NCBI RefSeq assembly: GCF_027460065.1
Contig: NZ_JAPYZZ010000014.1
Location: forward strand, 85,546-149,545
DNA from: Martinezella rhizogenes
GTDB taxonomy: Bacteria; Pseudomonadota; Alphaproteobacteria; Rhizobiales; Rhizobiaceae
Reading direction: 5' to 3'
Length of the DNA: 64,000 nt
In this document: piece after piece, positions 35,775-46,504 of the stretch
Numbering within the stretch: position 1 is the stretch's first letter
How the letters are laid out: the number at the start of each line of letters is the position of its first letter
Translations under genes and position numbers: made by a program
The notes under the pieces: generated by a model
The model's database searches: none
What the model was told of the DNA's origin: nothing
What the model saw: the letters and a program-made list of their open reading frames with translations, nothing else

Positions 35775-37100
35775 TTAGGCATGTGGCGGGAGTTCCGCCC
35801 CGGCGAGTTTCGTTGATATGTTGTCGCGCAGCCGGTAATAACGCAGCGCCAGCGCTGGCGCGAAACCCATGTAGAAGGGGGCGGCCTTCAACGGTTCCAG
35901 CTTCAACGCCAGCTCGTTTTCCCGCTTGCCGAGCGCCCATTCCGAAAGAATTGAGCCCAGCATCGAACCAGTCGGCACGCCGCGGCCCGAAAGACCGGTT
36001 AGAGCCACGACACCCGGCGCGAGGTCATAAAAGCGCGGAACGGTGCGATATTGCATGTCGAGTTCACCGAACCAGAAATAGTCCCAGCGGATATCTTCGC
36101 GAAGCTGGGGATGCAGCCATTTGAGCCGTTCGCTCATGACCTGTCTCGTATAGGCCATGTCCCGCCCCCGGCGTCCCATGGGAAACATTGATGCGACAAT
36201 CCGGCCTTCGGCATTGTATTTATAGACATAAATGTCTCCACGGCCGTCGTGGATAGTCGTATTCCGCGGCAGGACGGTGCTGCGGGTCTCTTCCGACAGT
36301 ATTTGCGTCGCGGCAACGAATACGCGCTGGATCTTGAAGGTTCGATCGAGTTTACGCCATCCGCCAACGGTATAGGCGCCGGTGGTGAAGATCACCTTGG
36401 ATGCGATAACTTCGCCCCGCTCCGTCGTCACTCTCCAACCCCCACCCGCGTCGCGCTCACAGCCCGTCACAGCCGAGCCGGTGAATATCTTCCCACGCTC
36501 CTGGATGACCGCCCGGGCAAGACCACGGGCATAACCGAGCGGATTGAGGTGGCCTGCCTCCTCATGCAGCCAGCCGCCGTGGAAACGTGGACTGCCGGTA
36601 ACCGCCGCCACCTCGTCGCGGCCGAGAAGCCGGGTTTTCGCGCCCACCGCATTATAGGTTTCGACCTTACGCCTGATCTCATCCATGGCGCCCCTGTGCG
36701 GCGCGCCCATCACATAGCCGTTCTGTACCCATTCGCAGTCGATCTGGTAATCGCGGACCATGCTTGAGACGCGATCATTCGCCCGCGTCTGCCGTTCGAT
36801 GAGCCGTTCTGCCCAGGGTTCGCCCAGCATCCCGCGCAGCTCGGGCAGGCTGTAATGGGTAAAAGTTGGGGTGCAATGCCCGGCATTACGACCCGAACCG
36901 CCGAATCCGACCTCCTGCCGTTCAATAAGCACAACATTGACGCCCGCTTTCGCCAGTTCGAGCGCGGTCGTCAGACCGGTGTAGCCCGCGCCCACGATGC
37001 AGACATCGGCCTGAACACGACCGGAGAGAGGCTCCGTCTGCGGCGCGGAAGCTGCAGTCGCGTACCACAGCGTCACGTCAAAAGGTGAAAACGAGACCAT
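35775..37100 (-). CDS. FAD-dependent oxidoreductase, PuuB/DadA-like
   Basis: A 441-residue DAO-family flavoprotein. The N-terminal region carries a short WYATA stretch before the FAD motif VCIVGAGYTGLTTALELAKAG. Then come GFGGSGRNAGHCTPTF, typical of gamma-glutamylputrescine oxidase-like enzymes, and the C-terminal VVALTGLSGRGVPTGSMLG. It lies 12 bases after the DppC-like permease gene in one transcription unit. It probably oxidises an amine or N-substituted amino acid brought in by that transporter. The substrate is unknown. Confidence 0.87.
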   Translation of the reverse strand: MVSFSPFDVTLWYATAASAPQTEPLSGRVQADVCIVGAGYTGLTTALELAKAGVNVVLIERQEVGFGGSGRNAGHCTPTFTHYSLPELRGMLGEPWAERLIERQTRANDRVSSMVRDYQIDCEWVQNGYVMGAPHRGAMDEIRRKVETYNAVGAKTRLLGRDEVAAVTGSPRFHGGWLHEEAGHLNPLGYARGLARAVIQERGKIFTGSAVTGCERDAGGGWRVTTERGEVIASKVIFTTGAYTVGGWRKLDRTFKIQRVFVAATQILSEETRSTVLPRNTTIHDGRGDIYVYKYNAEGRIVASMFPMGRRGRDMAYTRQVMSERLKWLHPQLREDIRWDYFWFGELDMQYRTVPRFYDLAPGVVALTGLSGRGVPTGSMLGSILSEWALGKRENELALKLEPLKAAPFYMGFAPALALRYYRLRDNISTKLAGAELPPHA

Positions 37101-37112
37101 CCTCTGAAACCC

Positions 37113-38003
37113 TCAGTTCAGGTCGCTGCGGGCATCGAGCGCATCACGAAGCCCGTCGCCGATGAAGTTGAAGCTGGTGACGGCAAGCGTGATGGCGACG
37201 CCGGGGACGATGGCGAGCCAGGGAGCCTTGTCGAGATATTGCTGGGCGCCATTCAGCATATTGCCCCAGCTCGGCAGCGGCGGCTGAATGCCATACCCAA
37301 GAAAGCTGATATAGGCTTCCAGAAGAATGGCGCGCGCGACCGTCAGGGTAGCGGCGACGATGATGGGGCCGACGGCGTTCGGCAAAAGCTCCCGAAACAT
37401 GATCCAGCCATTGGGCAGGCCGAGCATACGTGCAGCCATGACGAAGTCACGTTCGCGTAGCGACCGTACTTCCGCCTCGACCAGACGGGCGATCTCCATC
37501 CAGCTCGTGACGGCAATGATCACCGTGATCATGAACGGGCTTGGCTTGACGAAAGCGGCCAGCGCCAAAAGCAGAAAAATGCTCGGGAAGGAAAGAAATG
37601 CATCGACGAAACGCATGAGGATCGCGCCGATACGACCGCCGTAATAACCGGCCACGACACCGATAACCGTGCCGATCAGCGTCGACAGTACCATGGCGAA
37701 GAAACCAACCAGCAGCGAGATACGGCCGGCATTAAACAGGCGCGCAGCTATGTCGCGTCCGAGCGGATCCGTACCGAAGATATGATAACCGGTCATCGGC
37801 GGCGCAAAACGGGCGCGCAGATCGATGAACAATTCGTCGTAAGGCAAAAGGTATGGCCCGACGACACAGGCGAAAATCATGACGGTTATCATGATGAGGC
37901 CGAGCACGGCCAGCTTGTGGCGGGCAAAACGACGAAGCGTGCGATTCTGCGACCAGTGGAATCGCGGCGTGGCCTGCGAGGGATGGAGTGTTGCAGCGGA
38001 CAT
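37113..38003 (-). CDS. Peptide/opine-type ABC transporter permease, DppC-like
   Basis: A 296-residue inner-membrane permease of the dipeptide/oligopeptide/nickel class. The N-terminal soluble leader includes RRFARHKLAVLGLIMI, and the family landmarks HIFGTDPLGRDIAARL, the coupling loop EVRSLRERDFVMAARMLGLP and the terminal GDGLRDALDAR are present. It pairs with the DppB-like protein encoded 41 bases upstream. Confidence 0.92.
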   Translation of the reverse strand: MSAATLHPSQATPRFHWSQNRTLRRFARHKLAVLGLIMITVMIFACVVGPYLLPYDELFIDLRARFAPPMTGYHIFGTDPLGRDIAARLFNAGRISLLVGFFAMVLSTLIGTVIGVVAGYYGGRIGAILMRFVDAFLSFPSIFLLLALAAFVKPSPFMITVIIAVTSWMEIARLVEAEVRSLRERDFVMAARMLGLPNGWIMFRELLPNAVGPIIVAATLTVARAILLEAYISFLGYGIQPPLPSWGNMLNGAQQYLDKAPWLAIVPGVAITLAVTSFNFIGDGLRDALDARSDLN

Positions 38004-38044
38004 GGTCTTTCCTTCGGTTGAGTGCGGCGTCCGGCGATCAGGCC

Positions 38045-38995
38045 TTATCCGAGCCGGATACGGGGATCGACGAGGGCGACCAGCAGGTCAGCGAGCAAGC
38101 TGCCGAGCAGCACGAGGATGGCGGAAAACATGAGAAGTCCCATCACGACAGGATAGTCGTGATAACCGAGGCTATCGAGGAACAGTCGGCCCATGCCTGG
38201 CCAGGTAAAGACCGTCTCCGTGACCAGAGCGCCGCCGAGAATCGTCGGAAGCTGGAGGCCGGCGAGGGTTATCATCGGCAGAAGCGCATTGCCGACGACG
38301 TGTTTCATCAGAACCCGGCGCGGGGTCAGCCCCTTCGCGCGGGCGGTGCGGACGAAATCCTGATTGATGACGTCAAGCGTGGCGGTCCGCATATAGCGGC
38401 TCCAGACTGCGATGTTGACGAGAGCGAGCACGAGGCTCGGCATGATCAGGTGAATGGCGTAGTCGTAAAAGGATTGATCGCCGATCGTATACATGTTGCC
38501 CGCCGGCAGCCATTTCAGCCGCAGCGCGAAAACATAGATCGCAACCAGCCCGAACCAGAAGGTGGGGATGGAAAGCGCGACCATCGCGCCGACAGTCGCG
38601 GTATAATCGAACAGCGTATAGCGCTTGGTGGCGCCTTTTATCCCGATCCATGTCCCGACAAGAATCGATACGACCGTCGATGAGACCATCAACAGCAGCG
38701 TCGCGAACAGATGTCCGGAGATGATGTCGAGAACCGGCCGCTGGTCGCGGTAAGATTTGCCCCAATCGCCCTGCAGCAGGCGCCAGGCCCATTCGAGATA
38801 CTGCACCGGCAAGGGCCTGTCGAGGCCCATTTGATGGGCGATACGATCGAGCGCCTCCCGCGTCATGCCGGGCGTCAGGGCAAATTGAGATAATGGTCCG
38901 CCGGGCGCGAGATTGAGGATCGCAAAACCGATGATCGAAACGAGTAGCAAAAGCACAAGGCTCTGCCATATCCGATGGAGAAGAAAGGTCAGCAT
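38045..38995 (-). CDS. Peptide/opine-type ABC transporter permease, DppB-like
   Basis: A 316-residue permease. It starts MLTFLLHRIWQSLVLLLLV, the usual first membrane helix, followed by LAPGGPLSQFALTPGMT, the coupling loop YMRTATLDVINQDFVRTARAKGL and the final LADLLVALVDPRIRLG. An upstream in-frame extension to 39037 does not match the family and is rejected. It forms the heterodimeric channel with the DppC-like protein. Confidence 0.92.
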   Translation of the reverse strand: MLTFLLHRIWQSLVLLLLVSIIGFAILNLAPGGPLSQFALTPGMTREALDRIAHQMGLDRPLPVQYLEWAWRLLQGDWGKSYRDQRPVLDIISGHLFATLLLMVSSTVVSILVGTWIGIKGATKRYTLFDYTATVGAMVALSIPTFWFGLVAIYVFALRLKWLPAGNMYTIGDQSFYDYAIHLIMPSLVLALVNIAVWSRYMRTATLDVINQDFVRTARAKGLTPRRVLMKHVVGNALLPMITLAGLQLPTILGGALVTETVFTWPGMGRLFLDSLGYHDYPVVMGLLMFSAILVLLGSLLADLLVALVDPRIRLG

Positions 38996-39123
38996 GATGA
39001 GACTCCAGGTCGCATCGCGAGATGGACAGCGGCCCATCCACGAATAGCCGTTAGAGTGCCGGCTGTTTCAAAGTCGGCACTTTCCAACACGGGTCAGGCA
39101 CAAGGCCCCGTCTGTGGCAGGCT

Positions 39124-40785
39124 CTATGCCAAACGCCAGGTTGCGACGTTCCAGGTGTCGATGCGGGTATTGACGTTGGGCTTCACGTTCTCGACGCCCT
39201 GCTTGTGCCCGCGCACCGTCGCATATTGGAACAGCGGCAGCAGCGGCAGTTCCTTGCGCATGATCTCCTGGATCTTTAGGTAAACCGCCTTGCGCTCCTC
39301 CGGAACGAAGAGGCCGCCGCCTTTGGCCAGAAGGTCGTCAACCTCCTTGTTGACGAACTGCCAGGTATTCTGGCCCGAACCGCCTTTCGCCCCGCTCGAT
39401 GTCGAGCGGAAAAAGTCGGAGGTATCGGGGTCGGGGCCGGTCAAGAAGTCGAGGCCGACAATAACCGAATCGAACTTCGACAGCATCCAGTAGTCACCCC
39501 ACATGACAGCCGGCGGCAGGTTCGAAATGGTCATCTCCACGCCGATATCCTTGAAGGATTGCTGCATATATTGCTGAACCTGTTCGCGGATGTGATTGCC
39601 CGCCGTCGTGGAGCAGGTGAAGGCGAGCTTCACACCATCCTTGGCGCGGATACCGTCGGCGCTGGCCACCCAACCCGCATCATCGAGCAGCTTTTTGGCT
39701 TTCTCGATGGAATATTCGTGCTTGGGAAGATCGGGATTGTAATAGAACGACTGCTGCGGCACGTAGCTTTCGGTCGGTGTGGGCAAGCCGTAATAAAGCG
39801 CCTCGATGATCGACTGCTTGTCGATGGCCGCATAGAGCGCCTCTCTCACGGCCGGGTCCTTGAACTGCGGCCGTTCCATGTTCAACGAGAGAGATTCGAT
39901 CGTCGAACCGGGCACAACATTGACCACCTTGCCGGCGAGATCCTTGGCCTCGTCGTAATGGTCGGGCGTAATCCATTGCAGGCCGGCGACGTCGATATCG
40001 CCGGTTTTGAACTGGGTATACATGACATTCAGGTCAGGCACATATTTGTATATCAGACGCTGGATATGCGGACCATCGGCGAAATAATCGGCGTTGGCTT
40101 CAAGCAGAATGTAGTCTCCCGCAACACGCTCTTTCCATTTAAAGGCACCCGTTCCAACTGGCGCGTTGTTATAGGCGGCGGTGTTGCGATCGGCTTCCGC
40201 ACCCAGAAGATGTTTCGGCGTGATGAAGGTGGAGGCGAGGATAGACGGATAGGGCGCGAAAGGCTTTTCCATCTTCCAGGTGATTTCCGTCGGCGATACC
40301 ACCGTCAGATCACGTACATATTCATGGCCAGTCTTGCGCCACGAACGGAAGTTCGGATCAACGAGAAGCTCGAGTGTGAATTTCACGTCTTCGGCAGTGA
40401 ACGGCTTGCCATCGTGCCATTTGACATCGTCCCGCAGCTTGACCTTCCAGTTGAGGCCATCGGCGGAAATGCCGCCATTTTCAACCGTCGGCACTTCGGC
40501 GGCGAGCGCGGCGACGAACGCGCCTTTCTCATCAACATAGAAGAGCGGGTCGAAGATGCTGAAATGGATGCCTTCGTCGACTTCGATATGCGGCATATGC
40601 GGGTTGAAGACGGTGGGCTCCTGCGAGAAGCCGACCGTGAGCTGGCCCTTGGCGGCCTTGTCCTGCGCCATGACGCGGGAAAAACCCGGAAGGCCGGAAA
40701 GCACGACGCCGGATGCGCTAAGCGCCAAAAGGCCAAGCGCCTGGCGGCGGGTGGTGTTGATAAACGGCTTGTTCTGGTCGGACAT
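39124..40785 (-). CDS. Peptide/opine-type ABC transporter periplasmic binding protein, DppA-like
   Basis: A 553-residue solute-binding protein, family 5. The N terminus is long with a twin-arginine-like motif (NTTRRQALGLLALSASGVVL), suggesting Tat export. The mature part includes LTVGFSQEPTVFNPHMP, WKVKLRDDVKWHDGKPFTAEDV and NVMYTQFKTGDIDVAG, all typical. It is the first transport gene of the minus-strand unit. The family binds peptides, opines, sugars and antibiotics, so the ligand cannot be inferred directly. Confidence 0.9.
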   Translation of the reverse strand: MSDQNKPFINTTRRQALGLLALSASGVVLSGLPGFSRVMAQDKAAKGQLTVGFSQEPTVFNPHMPHIEVDEGIHFSIFDPLFYVDEKGAFVAALAAEVPTVENGGISADGLNWKVKLRDDVKWHDGKPFTAEDVKFTLELLVDPNFRSWRKTGHEYVRDLTVVSPTEITWKMEKPFAPYPSILASTFITPKHLLGAEADRNTAAYNNAPVGTGAFKWKERVAGDYILLEANADYFADGPHIQRLIYKYVPDLNVMYTQFKTGDIDVAGLQWITPDHYDEAKDLAGKVVNVVPGSTIESLSLNMERPQFKDPAVREALYAAIDKQSIIEALYYGLPTPTESYVPQQSFYYNPDLPKHEYSIEKAKKLLDDAGWVASADGIRAKDGVKLAFTCSTTAGNHIREQVQQYMQQSFKDIGVEMTISNLPPAVMWGDYWMLSKFDSVIVGLDFLTGPDPDTSDFFRSTSSGAKGGSGQNTWQFVNKEVDDLLAKGGGLFVPEERKAVYLKIQEIMRKELPLLPLFQYATVRGHKQGVENVKPNVNTRIDTWNVATWRLA

Positions 40786-40894
40786 TTTTAGTTCCCCTTG
40801 ATCCGATGGTTGAACATGACGATTATTGTTGCTTCCGCCTCTTTGGGCGGTACTACTCCCATCAGCAGTTGCCTGCCTCATGCCTCAGCAGAAC

Positions 40895-40912
40895 GGCGGT
40901 GCTTGAACCGCC
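40895..40912. terminator. Hairpin between flavoenzyme and binding-protein genes
   Basis: GGCGGT-GCTTGA-ACCGCC, perfect 6-base arms, just after the stop of the upstream flavoenzyme on the minus strand. No T-run follows, so it may be an attenuator or an mRNA-stabilising hairpin that sets different levels for the two parts of the operon. Confidence 0.35.
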
Positions 40913-40924
40913 TTGCTCCGTCCT

Positions 40925-42256
40925 TCAAAAACCACTGACCAGTTCGATCTTCGAGCCATCGCTGAAGCGGCTGAACCGGAAATCAAAGCGATCGACGATC
41001 GGATTGCGGCCGGTGACGATATCGGCCATGAGTTTTCCCGCCGCCGGGCCGATGCCGAAGCCGTGGCCGGAAAAGCCGGTTGCAACATGGAAACCTGGAA
41101 TGGCGTCGATGGCATCGATCACCGGAATGGCATCGGGCGTCACGTCGATCATGCCCGCCCAGCGCTGCGAGATTTCAGCCTTTTCGAAGACCGGAAAGGC
41201 CTGCTTCAGTTTCGCGAGCGCGCCATCCGTCATGCTGACAGACGGAATCGGGTCGAGCACACGATTATATTCGAAGGGTGATGGTTCATCGAGCGCCCAG
41301 CGGCGTGGGATGCGCCATTCATCGTAAAACCGGCCTGTGAGGCGCAGGTCGAGCGAGCACCACTCATGCCGCAGCGCGGGCAGGAATTTCAGCGCATAGC
41401 GGAAAGACGCGGGCACAATATCGACGATGTTCTGGAAGCCGTTCGCAATCGTATATCCACCGTCAAGACGCTTGCGGATCGCAAACCCATTCGACCAGAT
41501 CGCCTCTTCCGGACCACCTTCCAGCGGCTTCGTGCGCAGCACGGAATTCATGACCTTGAGCTGCGGCAGATCGAGACCGTTATTGCCGAGAAACAGGCTG
41601 GACCAGGCGCCACCGGCCATGACCACCGCCTTGCAGGCGATTTCACCGCGTTCCGTCACGACACCCGATACCTTGCCGCCGGAAAGCTGGAGACCGCGCA
41701 CGGCGCATTCCGTCAGGATGAAGGCACCCCGATCGCGGGCCGCTTCCGCAATGGCAGGAGCGGCCCGTTGCGGCTCGGCGCGGCAGTCACCGGCAGTGTA
41801 GAGCGCACCGGCGACGTTCATGTTTGAGCCCGGATATTTCGCCTTGAATTCCGCCGCACTCAGCATACGGCTTTCAATCTGGTAACCGTCCAGATTGCGG
41901 TTCCAGCGCTCGTGCTCGGAAAACTCCTTGTCGTTGGCGCAGGTGAAGACGATGCCGGAACGCTTGAAACCGGTCTCCCGCCCCGTCCGGCGGTTGAGGT
42001 CGGCCCAGATGCGCAGCGCTTCAGCCATCAGTGGCACTTCGCGCGGATCGCGCCGGGAAATACGCACCCAACCCCAGTTGCGGCTCGACTGTTCATGACC
42101 GATCCCGCCCTTTTCGCAAAGCGCGACACGCAACCCCTGATCAACAAGTTCAAGCGCGGTGGAGGTGCCGATAATGCCCCCGCCAATGACGACGACATCG
42201 ACTTCTTTCGGCAATTCCCCATCACCGTGAACGGGAACGACATAAGGACCGGGCAT
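40925..42256 (-). CDS. FAD-dependent oxidoreductase, DadA/sarcosine-oxidase type
   Basis: A 443-residue DAO-family flavoprotein. The FAD motif is VVVIGGGIIGTSTALELVDQG, then GIGHEQSSRNWGWVRISRRD. The C-terminal FAD contact is FHVATGFSGHGFGIGPAAGK. This RNWGWVR form is characteristic of a subgroup found with opine- or amine-type transporters. The ATG at 42256 lies two bases from the stop of the SDR gene. It is the second amine-type flavoenzyme of the MarR-linked cluster, so two successive oxidations or two substrates are possible. Confidence 0.88.
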   Translation of the reverse strand: MPGPYVVPVHGDGELPKEVDVVVIGGGIIGTSTALELVDQGLRVALCEKGGIGHEQSSRNWGWVRISRRDPREVPLMAEALRIWADLNRRTGRETGFKRSGIVFTCANDKEFSEHERWNRNLDGYQIESRMLSAAEFKAKYPGSNMNVAGALYTAGDCRAEPQRAAPAIAEAARDRGAFILTECAVRGLQLSGGKVSGVVTERGEIACKAVVMAGGAWSSLFLGNNGLDLPQLKVMNSVLRTKPLEGGPEEAIWSNGFAIRKRLDGGYTIANGFQNIVDIVPASFRYALKFLPALRHEWCSLDLRLTGRFYDEWRIPRRWALDEPSPFEYNRVLDPIPSVSMTDGALAKLKQAFPVFEKAEISQRWAGMIDVTPDAIPVIDAIDAIPGFHVATGFSGHGFGIGPAAGKLMADIVTGRNPIVDRFDFRFSRFSDGSKIELVSGF

Positions 42257-42257
42257 G

Positions 42258-42971
42258 TCAGAAAAACTCCTCAAGCTGGCAATTGATGGCGAATTCGGCG
42301 ACGGACGCCTCGTTCGGGAGGGCCAGCAGCATGGCGATGATGCGGGCAAGATCGGCGGGCTGGGTCATCTGATCCGCCGGCCGTTCGGATAAGGCCGTCG
42401 CCATATCGGTGGCGACGAAACCCGGGCATATGGCGGTGGCGCGCACGCCCCTGTCGAAACCCGCCTGCCGGATGGCATGCGCGAGCGCGACGGCGGCAAA
42501 TTTGGAGAGCGAATAGCTGCCGGCCGAGGCGGATTTCACCCTTTTTCCCGAAAGCGAAGCGAGGATGATCACGCGGCCACGGCCATTTTCGCACAGGGCT
42601 TCCCAGGCGGCCTTCACCAGCCTTCGCGGCGCCTTGACGTTGACGGCGAGCATGGCGTCGATATCATCGTCATCCGCTTCGATCACCGTTTTCGGGATCA
42701 TGATACCGGCATTCGCCACGACCGCGTCGATGCGACCGAAACGCTGAAAGGCCTCGTCCACCCAGCGCGTCTCAGCGACCACATCATTCGCGTCATAACT
42801 GGCAAGATGGACCTTGTCCTCGTGCCCAACAGCCCATTGCGGAAGCAGGGGGCTGCGCATACCAAGCGAGACCAACCAGCCTTCCTGAAGAAGCGCCGCG
42901 GCGACATGATCACCTATCCCTCTACTTGCGCCGGATATGAGAGCGACGCGTGTTGTCGTTTGATCGGTCAT
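42258..42971 (-). CDS. Short-chain dehydrogenase/reductase
   Basis: A 237-residue SDR. The cofactor motif is LISGASRGIGDHVAAAL, with the NAG motif in AVVANAGIMIP and the catalytic YSLSK in SASAGSYSLSKFAAVALA. The catalytic Ser is in ILASLSGKRV. It overlaps the MarR gene upstream by four bases and almost abuts the flavoenzyme downstream, so it belongs to one transcription unit. Its substrate is presumably a carbonyl made by the neighbouring flavoenzymes (inference). Confidence 0.9.
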   Translation of the reverse strand: MTDQTTTRVALISGASRGIGDHVAAALLQEGWLVSLGMRSPLLPQWAVGHEDKVHLASYDANDVVAETRWVDEAFQRFGRIDAVVANAGIMIPKTVIEADDDDIDAMLAVNVKAPRRLVKAAWEALCENGRGRVIILASLSGKRVKSASAGSYSLSKFAAVALAHAIRQAGFDRGVRATAICPGFVATDMATALSERPADQMTQPADLARIIAMLLALPNEASVAEFAINCQLEEFF

Positions 42972-43453
42972 TCACGCCCCACAATGTGACGGTAAGCGCG
43001 GCGCAAAATATCGATCACCTGCTTCTGTTCGTCTTCCGGAATGAAACTGAAGAAATCGCGCGATTGCTGCGGAACGATCTCCCGGATTTTCACCGCAAGC
43101 GCCGCGCCGGCCTTGGTAATGTAAAGCTCCTGCGCGCGGCTATCCTCCTGCGACACCTCCCGGCGTATCAGGTCGTGGGCTACCATCTGGTCGATGACCC
43201 TGCCCATGGCGGAACGGTCCCGCATCGTCACATGCGCGATGACGGAGGGGCGGATGCCCGGATAATCATCCACGAGCAACAATGTCGTGATCTTGCCGGT
43301 TCCTTTCGCCACATCCAGCCCTTCCAGCCGGATATCGAGATCACGCGATACGGCAAGGTTGATCGTGCGGATGTAAAAGCTCAGCGTGTCTTCAAGCACG
43401 TCGAGATTGATGTCTGTCGGCGATATCGGCGGTTTTGCAGTTGGTTTGGACAT
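42968..43453 (-). CDS. MarR-family transcriptional regulator
   Basis: A 161-residue winged-helix regulator. The DNA-binding region reads GTGKITTLLLVDDYPGIRPSVIAHVTMRDRSAMGRVIDQM, where the segment after PSVIAHV is the recognition helix, and the wing is HDLIRREVSQEDSRAQELYITKAG. The start at 43453 avoids an unlikely N-terminal extension. It is the first gene of the operon with the SDR and flavoenzyme. Related inverted repeats precede both it and the separate DppDF-type ATPase gene, so it probably controls both. Confidence 0.9.
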   Translation of the reverse strand: MSKPTAKPPISPTDINLDVLEDTLSFYIRTINLAVSRDLDIRLEGLDVAKGTGKITTLLLVDDYPGIRPSVIAHVTMRDRSAMGRVIDQMVAHDLIRREVSQEDSRAQELYITKAGAALAVKIREIVPQQSRDFFSFIPEDEQKQVIDILRRAYRHIVGRE

Positions 43454-43565
43454 GAAGTTTCCGTTCGAATGGTCAAAGGGCGGCATTTGCGGATGCGCTT
43501 TTCCGGCGCGCCACAGTGCAGGTTTTCCGGCCATGTCGTATTGCAATTTTGTGACTGCATGAAAT

Positions 43566-43597
43566 GACAATTAGTGGATAAACGCAACTATTTTTTG
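43566..43597. promoter_or_regulatory. Probable MarR operator upstream of the MarR gene (imperfect)
   Basis: The left arm GACAATTAGTGGA closely matches the arm GACAAGATAGTGGA of the perfect dyad at 45453-45487, and the right arm CAACTATTTTTTG is a degenerate mirror. It sits about 110 bases before the MarR start in an AT-rich stretch. Two copies of the same unusual motif in one cluster make an operator role likely. Confidence 0.6.
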
Positions 43598-43696
43598 GAG
43601 AAATTTCGAAATTTATTATATAAAACAATACCTTATTCGACGACGCCAAGTCGCCGCCGGATCAACGAAAGACCCGGCGGTCGAGACGGTTTCAAT

Positions 43697-43710
43697 ATAT
43701 CGCGCGATAT
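43697..43710. repeat. Perfect 14-bp palindrome
   Basis: ATATCGCGCGATAT, located between the MarR gene and the end of the DppDF-type ATPase gene. No known consensus is matched. It could be an additional protein-binding site. Confidence 0.35.
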
Positions 43711-43720
43711 GCAGGCCCCT

Positions 43721-43737
43721 CCGGGCACCCCGCCCGG
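43721..43737 (-). terminator. GC-rich hairpin after the DppDF-type gene
   Basis: CCGGGC-ACCCC-GCCCGG with perfect 6-base arms, 13 bases past the stop of the ATPase gene on the minus strand. It lacks a T-run, so intrinsic termination is uncertain. Confidence 0.4.
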
Positions 43738-43749
43738 CAGGCTCTGGTG

Positions 43750-45396
<1,647 letters not shown>

Positions 45397-45452
45397 AAGT
45401 TCCCCTTGTTTTTTTGTAACTTTGTTCGCCTTGGCCGGCGTCTTAACGCCGG

Positions 45453-45487
45453 AGACAAGATAGTGGACTATATCCACTATCTTGTCT
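45453..45487. promoter_or_regulatory. Perfect 35-bp inverted repeat, probable MarR operator
   Basis: Arms AGACAAGATAGTGGA and TCCACTATCTTGTCT (15 bases each) around a CTATA spacer, 57 bases upstream of the DppDF-type start. Length and symmetry fit a MarR dimer site or two half-sites. A diverged copy lies before the MarR gene at 43566. Confidence 0.75.
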
Positions 45488-45700
45488 AGCGGTGAGGTCT
45501 AGCTTTGCCAACTGTTTGCCATTGGGCCGATGTCGACCTCAGGCTTTCCAAATGCCAAGGCAACGCGCTCGTCAATGTTCCAAGGTCATTCCGCCAAGCT
45601 TTCAGATGTGCCGCTCAGGGCCGTGCGGCATTCGGAATAAGCAGGCGAGTCGGATGAGCCTTGGTTTGGATCCGCGGCAGGGTCCAACGTATCACCGGGA

Positions 45701-46015
45701 TTGGAAGTGCCAGACGAATTTTCTGCTCAACTTGATGGCTTGCATCATAGTACCTTTGAATACTTCTGGTCCGGCAACCATCCGGAAAGTGGACTTCCCA
45801 AGGATCGCATGCGGTCCAACGGCCTGCCGCTCCACGAAACCACGTCCATATCGGGGGTTGGCTTTGGATTTCTAGCACTGATCGTCGGCGCTTACCGTTC
45901 CTGGATCACAAGGCAGGAAGCGGTCGATCGCGCAAACCGGATGCTTCGATCTCTCGGCGCGGTGAAACGATTTCACGGCGCCTTTCCGCATTTTGTTCAT
46001 ACGTCCGCTCTGGCG
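45701..46015 (+). pseudogene. Glucoamylase-family gene fragment, 3' end replaced by IS3 remnant
   Basis: The first hundred or so codons encode the N-terminal part of a bacterial glucoamylase-like (GH) domain: LDGLHHSTFEYFWSGNHPES, then PKDR and TTSISGVGFGFLALIVGAYR, followed by SWITRQEAVDRANRMLRSL and KRFHGAFPHFVH. The frame then runs into sequence that is the reverse strand of a transposase, so the remaining two thirds of the protein are missing. The start is probably the TTG at 45701 or the GTG at 45707. Full-length relatives are about 400-450 residues. Confidence 0.7.
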
Positions 46016-46400
46016 TCGTTCCCCGTGCAATATACCTTGCGTGCCGTTCTCTCCGTTTTCATTGATGGGAAGAAACTCTCCATTGCTGCCTTGTCCCAGA
46101 CATTTCCGGAGCGGCTCATCGAACAGGTGAGCCGTGGTCGCCCATAAGGCGCTGGAACTGCTCGCTCATATATTGGCTTCCCTGATCGGAATGATATAGC
46201 AGCGCGTCCGGTTTTCCTCGATACCAGATCGCCATGATCATCGGACATCAAGATCACGAGCCGCCTGCGCAACAGTGACCCCACGTTCCCTGACAAGCTT
46301 CACAGCCTCAAGCTTATAGCCGCGGCTGAATATTCGTCTTTGCATTCATGCTCTCCCGTTTCAGGAGGAACACCTTAACTCGATGTCCATGAAACCGACA
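45997..46400 (-). mobile_element. IS3-family remnant, internally deleted and frameshifted
   Basis: On the minus strand, orfA begins at 46345 (MQRRIFSRGYKLEAVKLVRE, then RGVTVAQAARDLDV), but after about 35 codons it jumps directly to the orfB catalytic region. That region includes AIWYRGKPDALLYHSDQGSQ and YMSEQFQRLMGDHG, then, after a one-base shift, TCSMSRSGNVWDKAAMESFF and KTERTARKV. Most of orfA and the first half of orfB are gone. The region upstream of orfA to about 46400 resembles the left end of such elements. It cannot transpose and it truncates the glucoamylase-family gene. Confidence 0.75.
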
Positions 46401-46504
46401 GCAGGCCATGCCGCCCTCCCCAAGCGACAATTTTGTTTGAAGATTGTTGCGTTCAATCTACGCGATGGGAAGAACGGCAACCACTCCATCTATTCACTTT
46501 GAGC

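Noticed and set aside
39559..40791. 410-codon plus-strand frame opposite the DppA-like gene
   Set aside because: Repetitive Arg/Gly/Val-rich shadow translation without any family motif.
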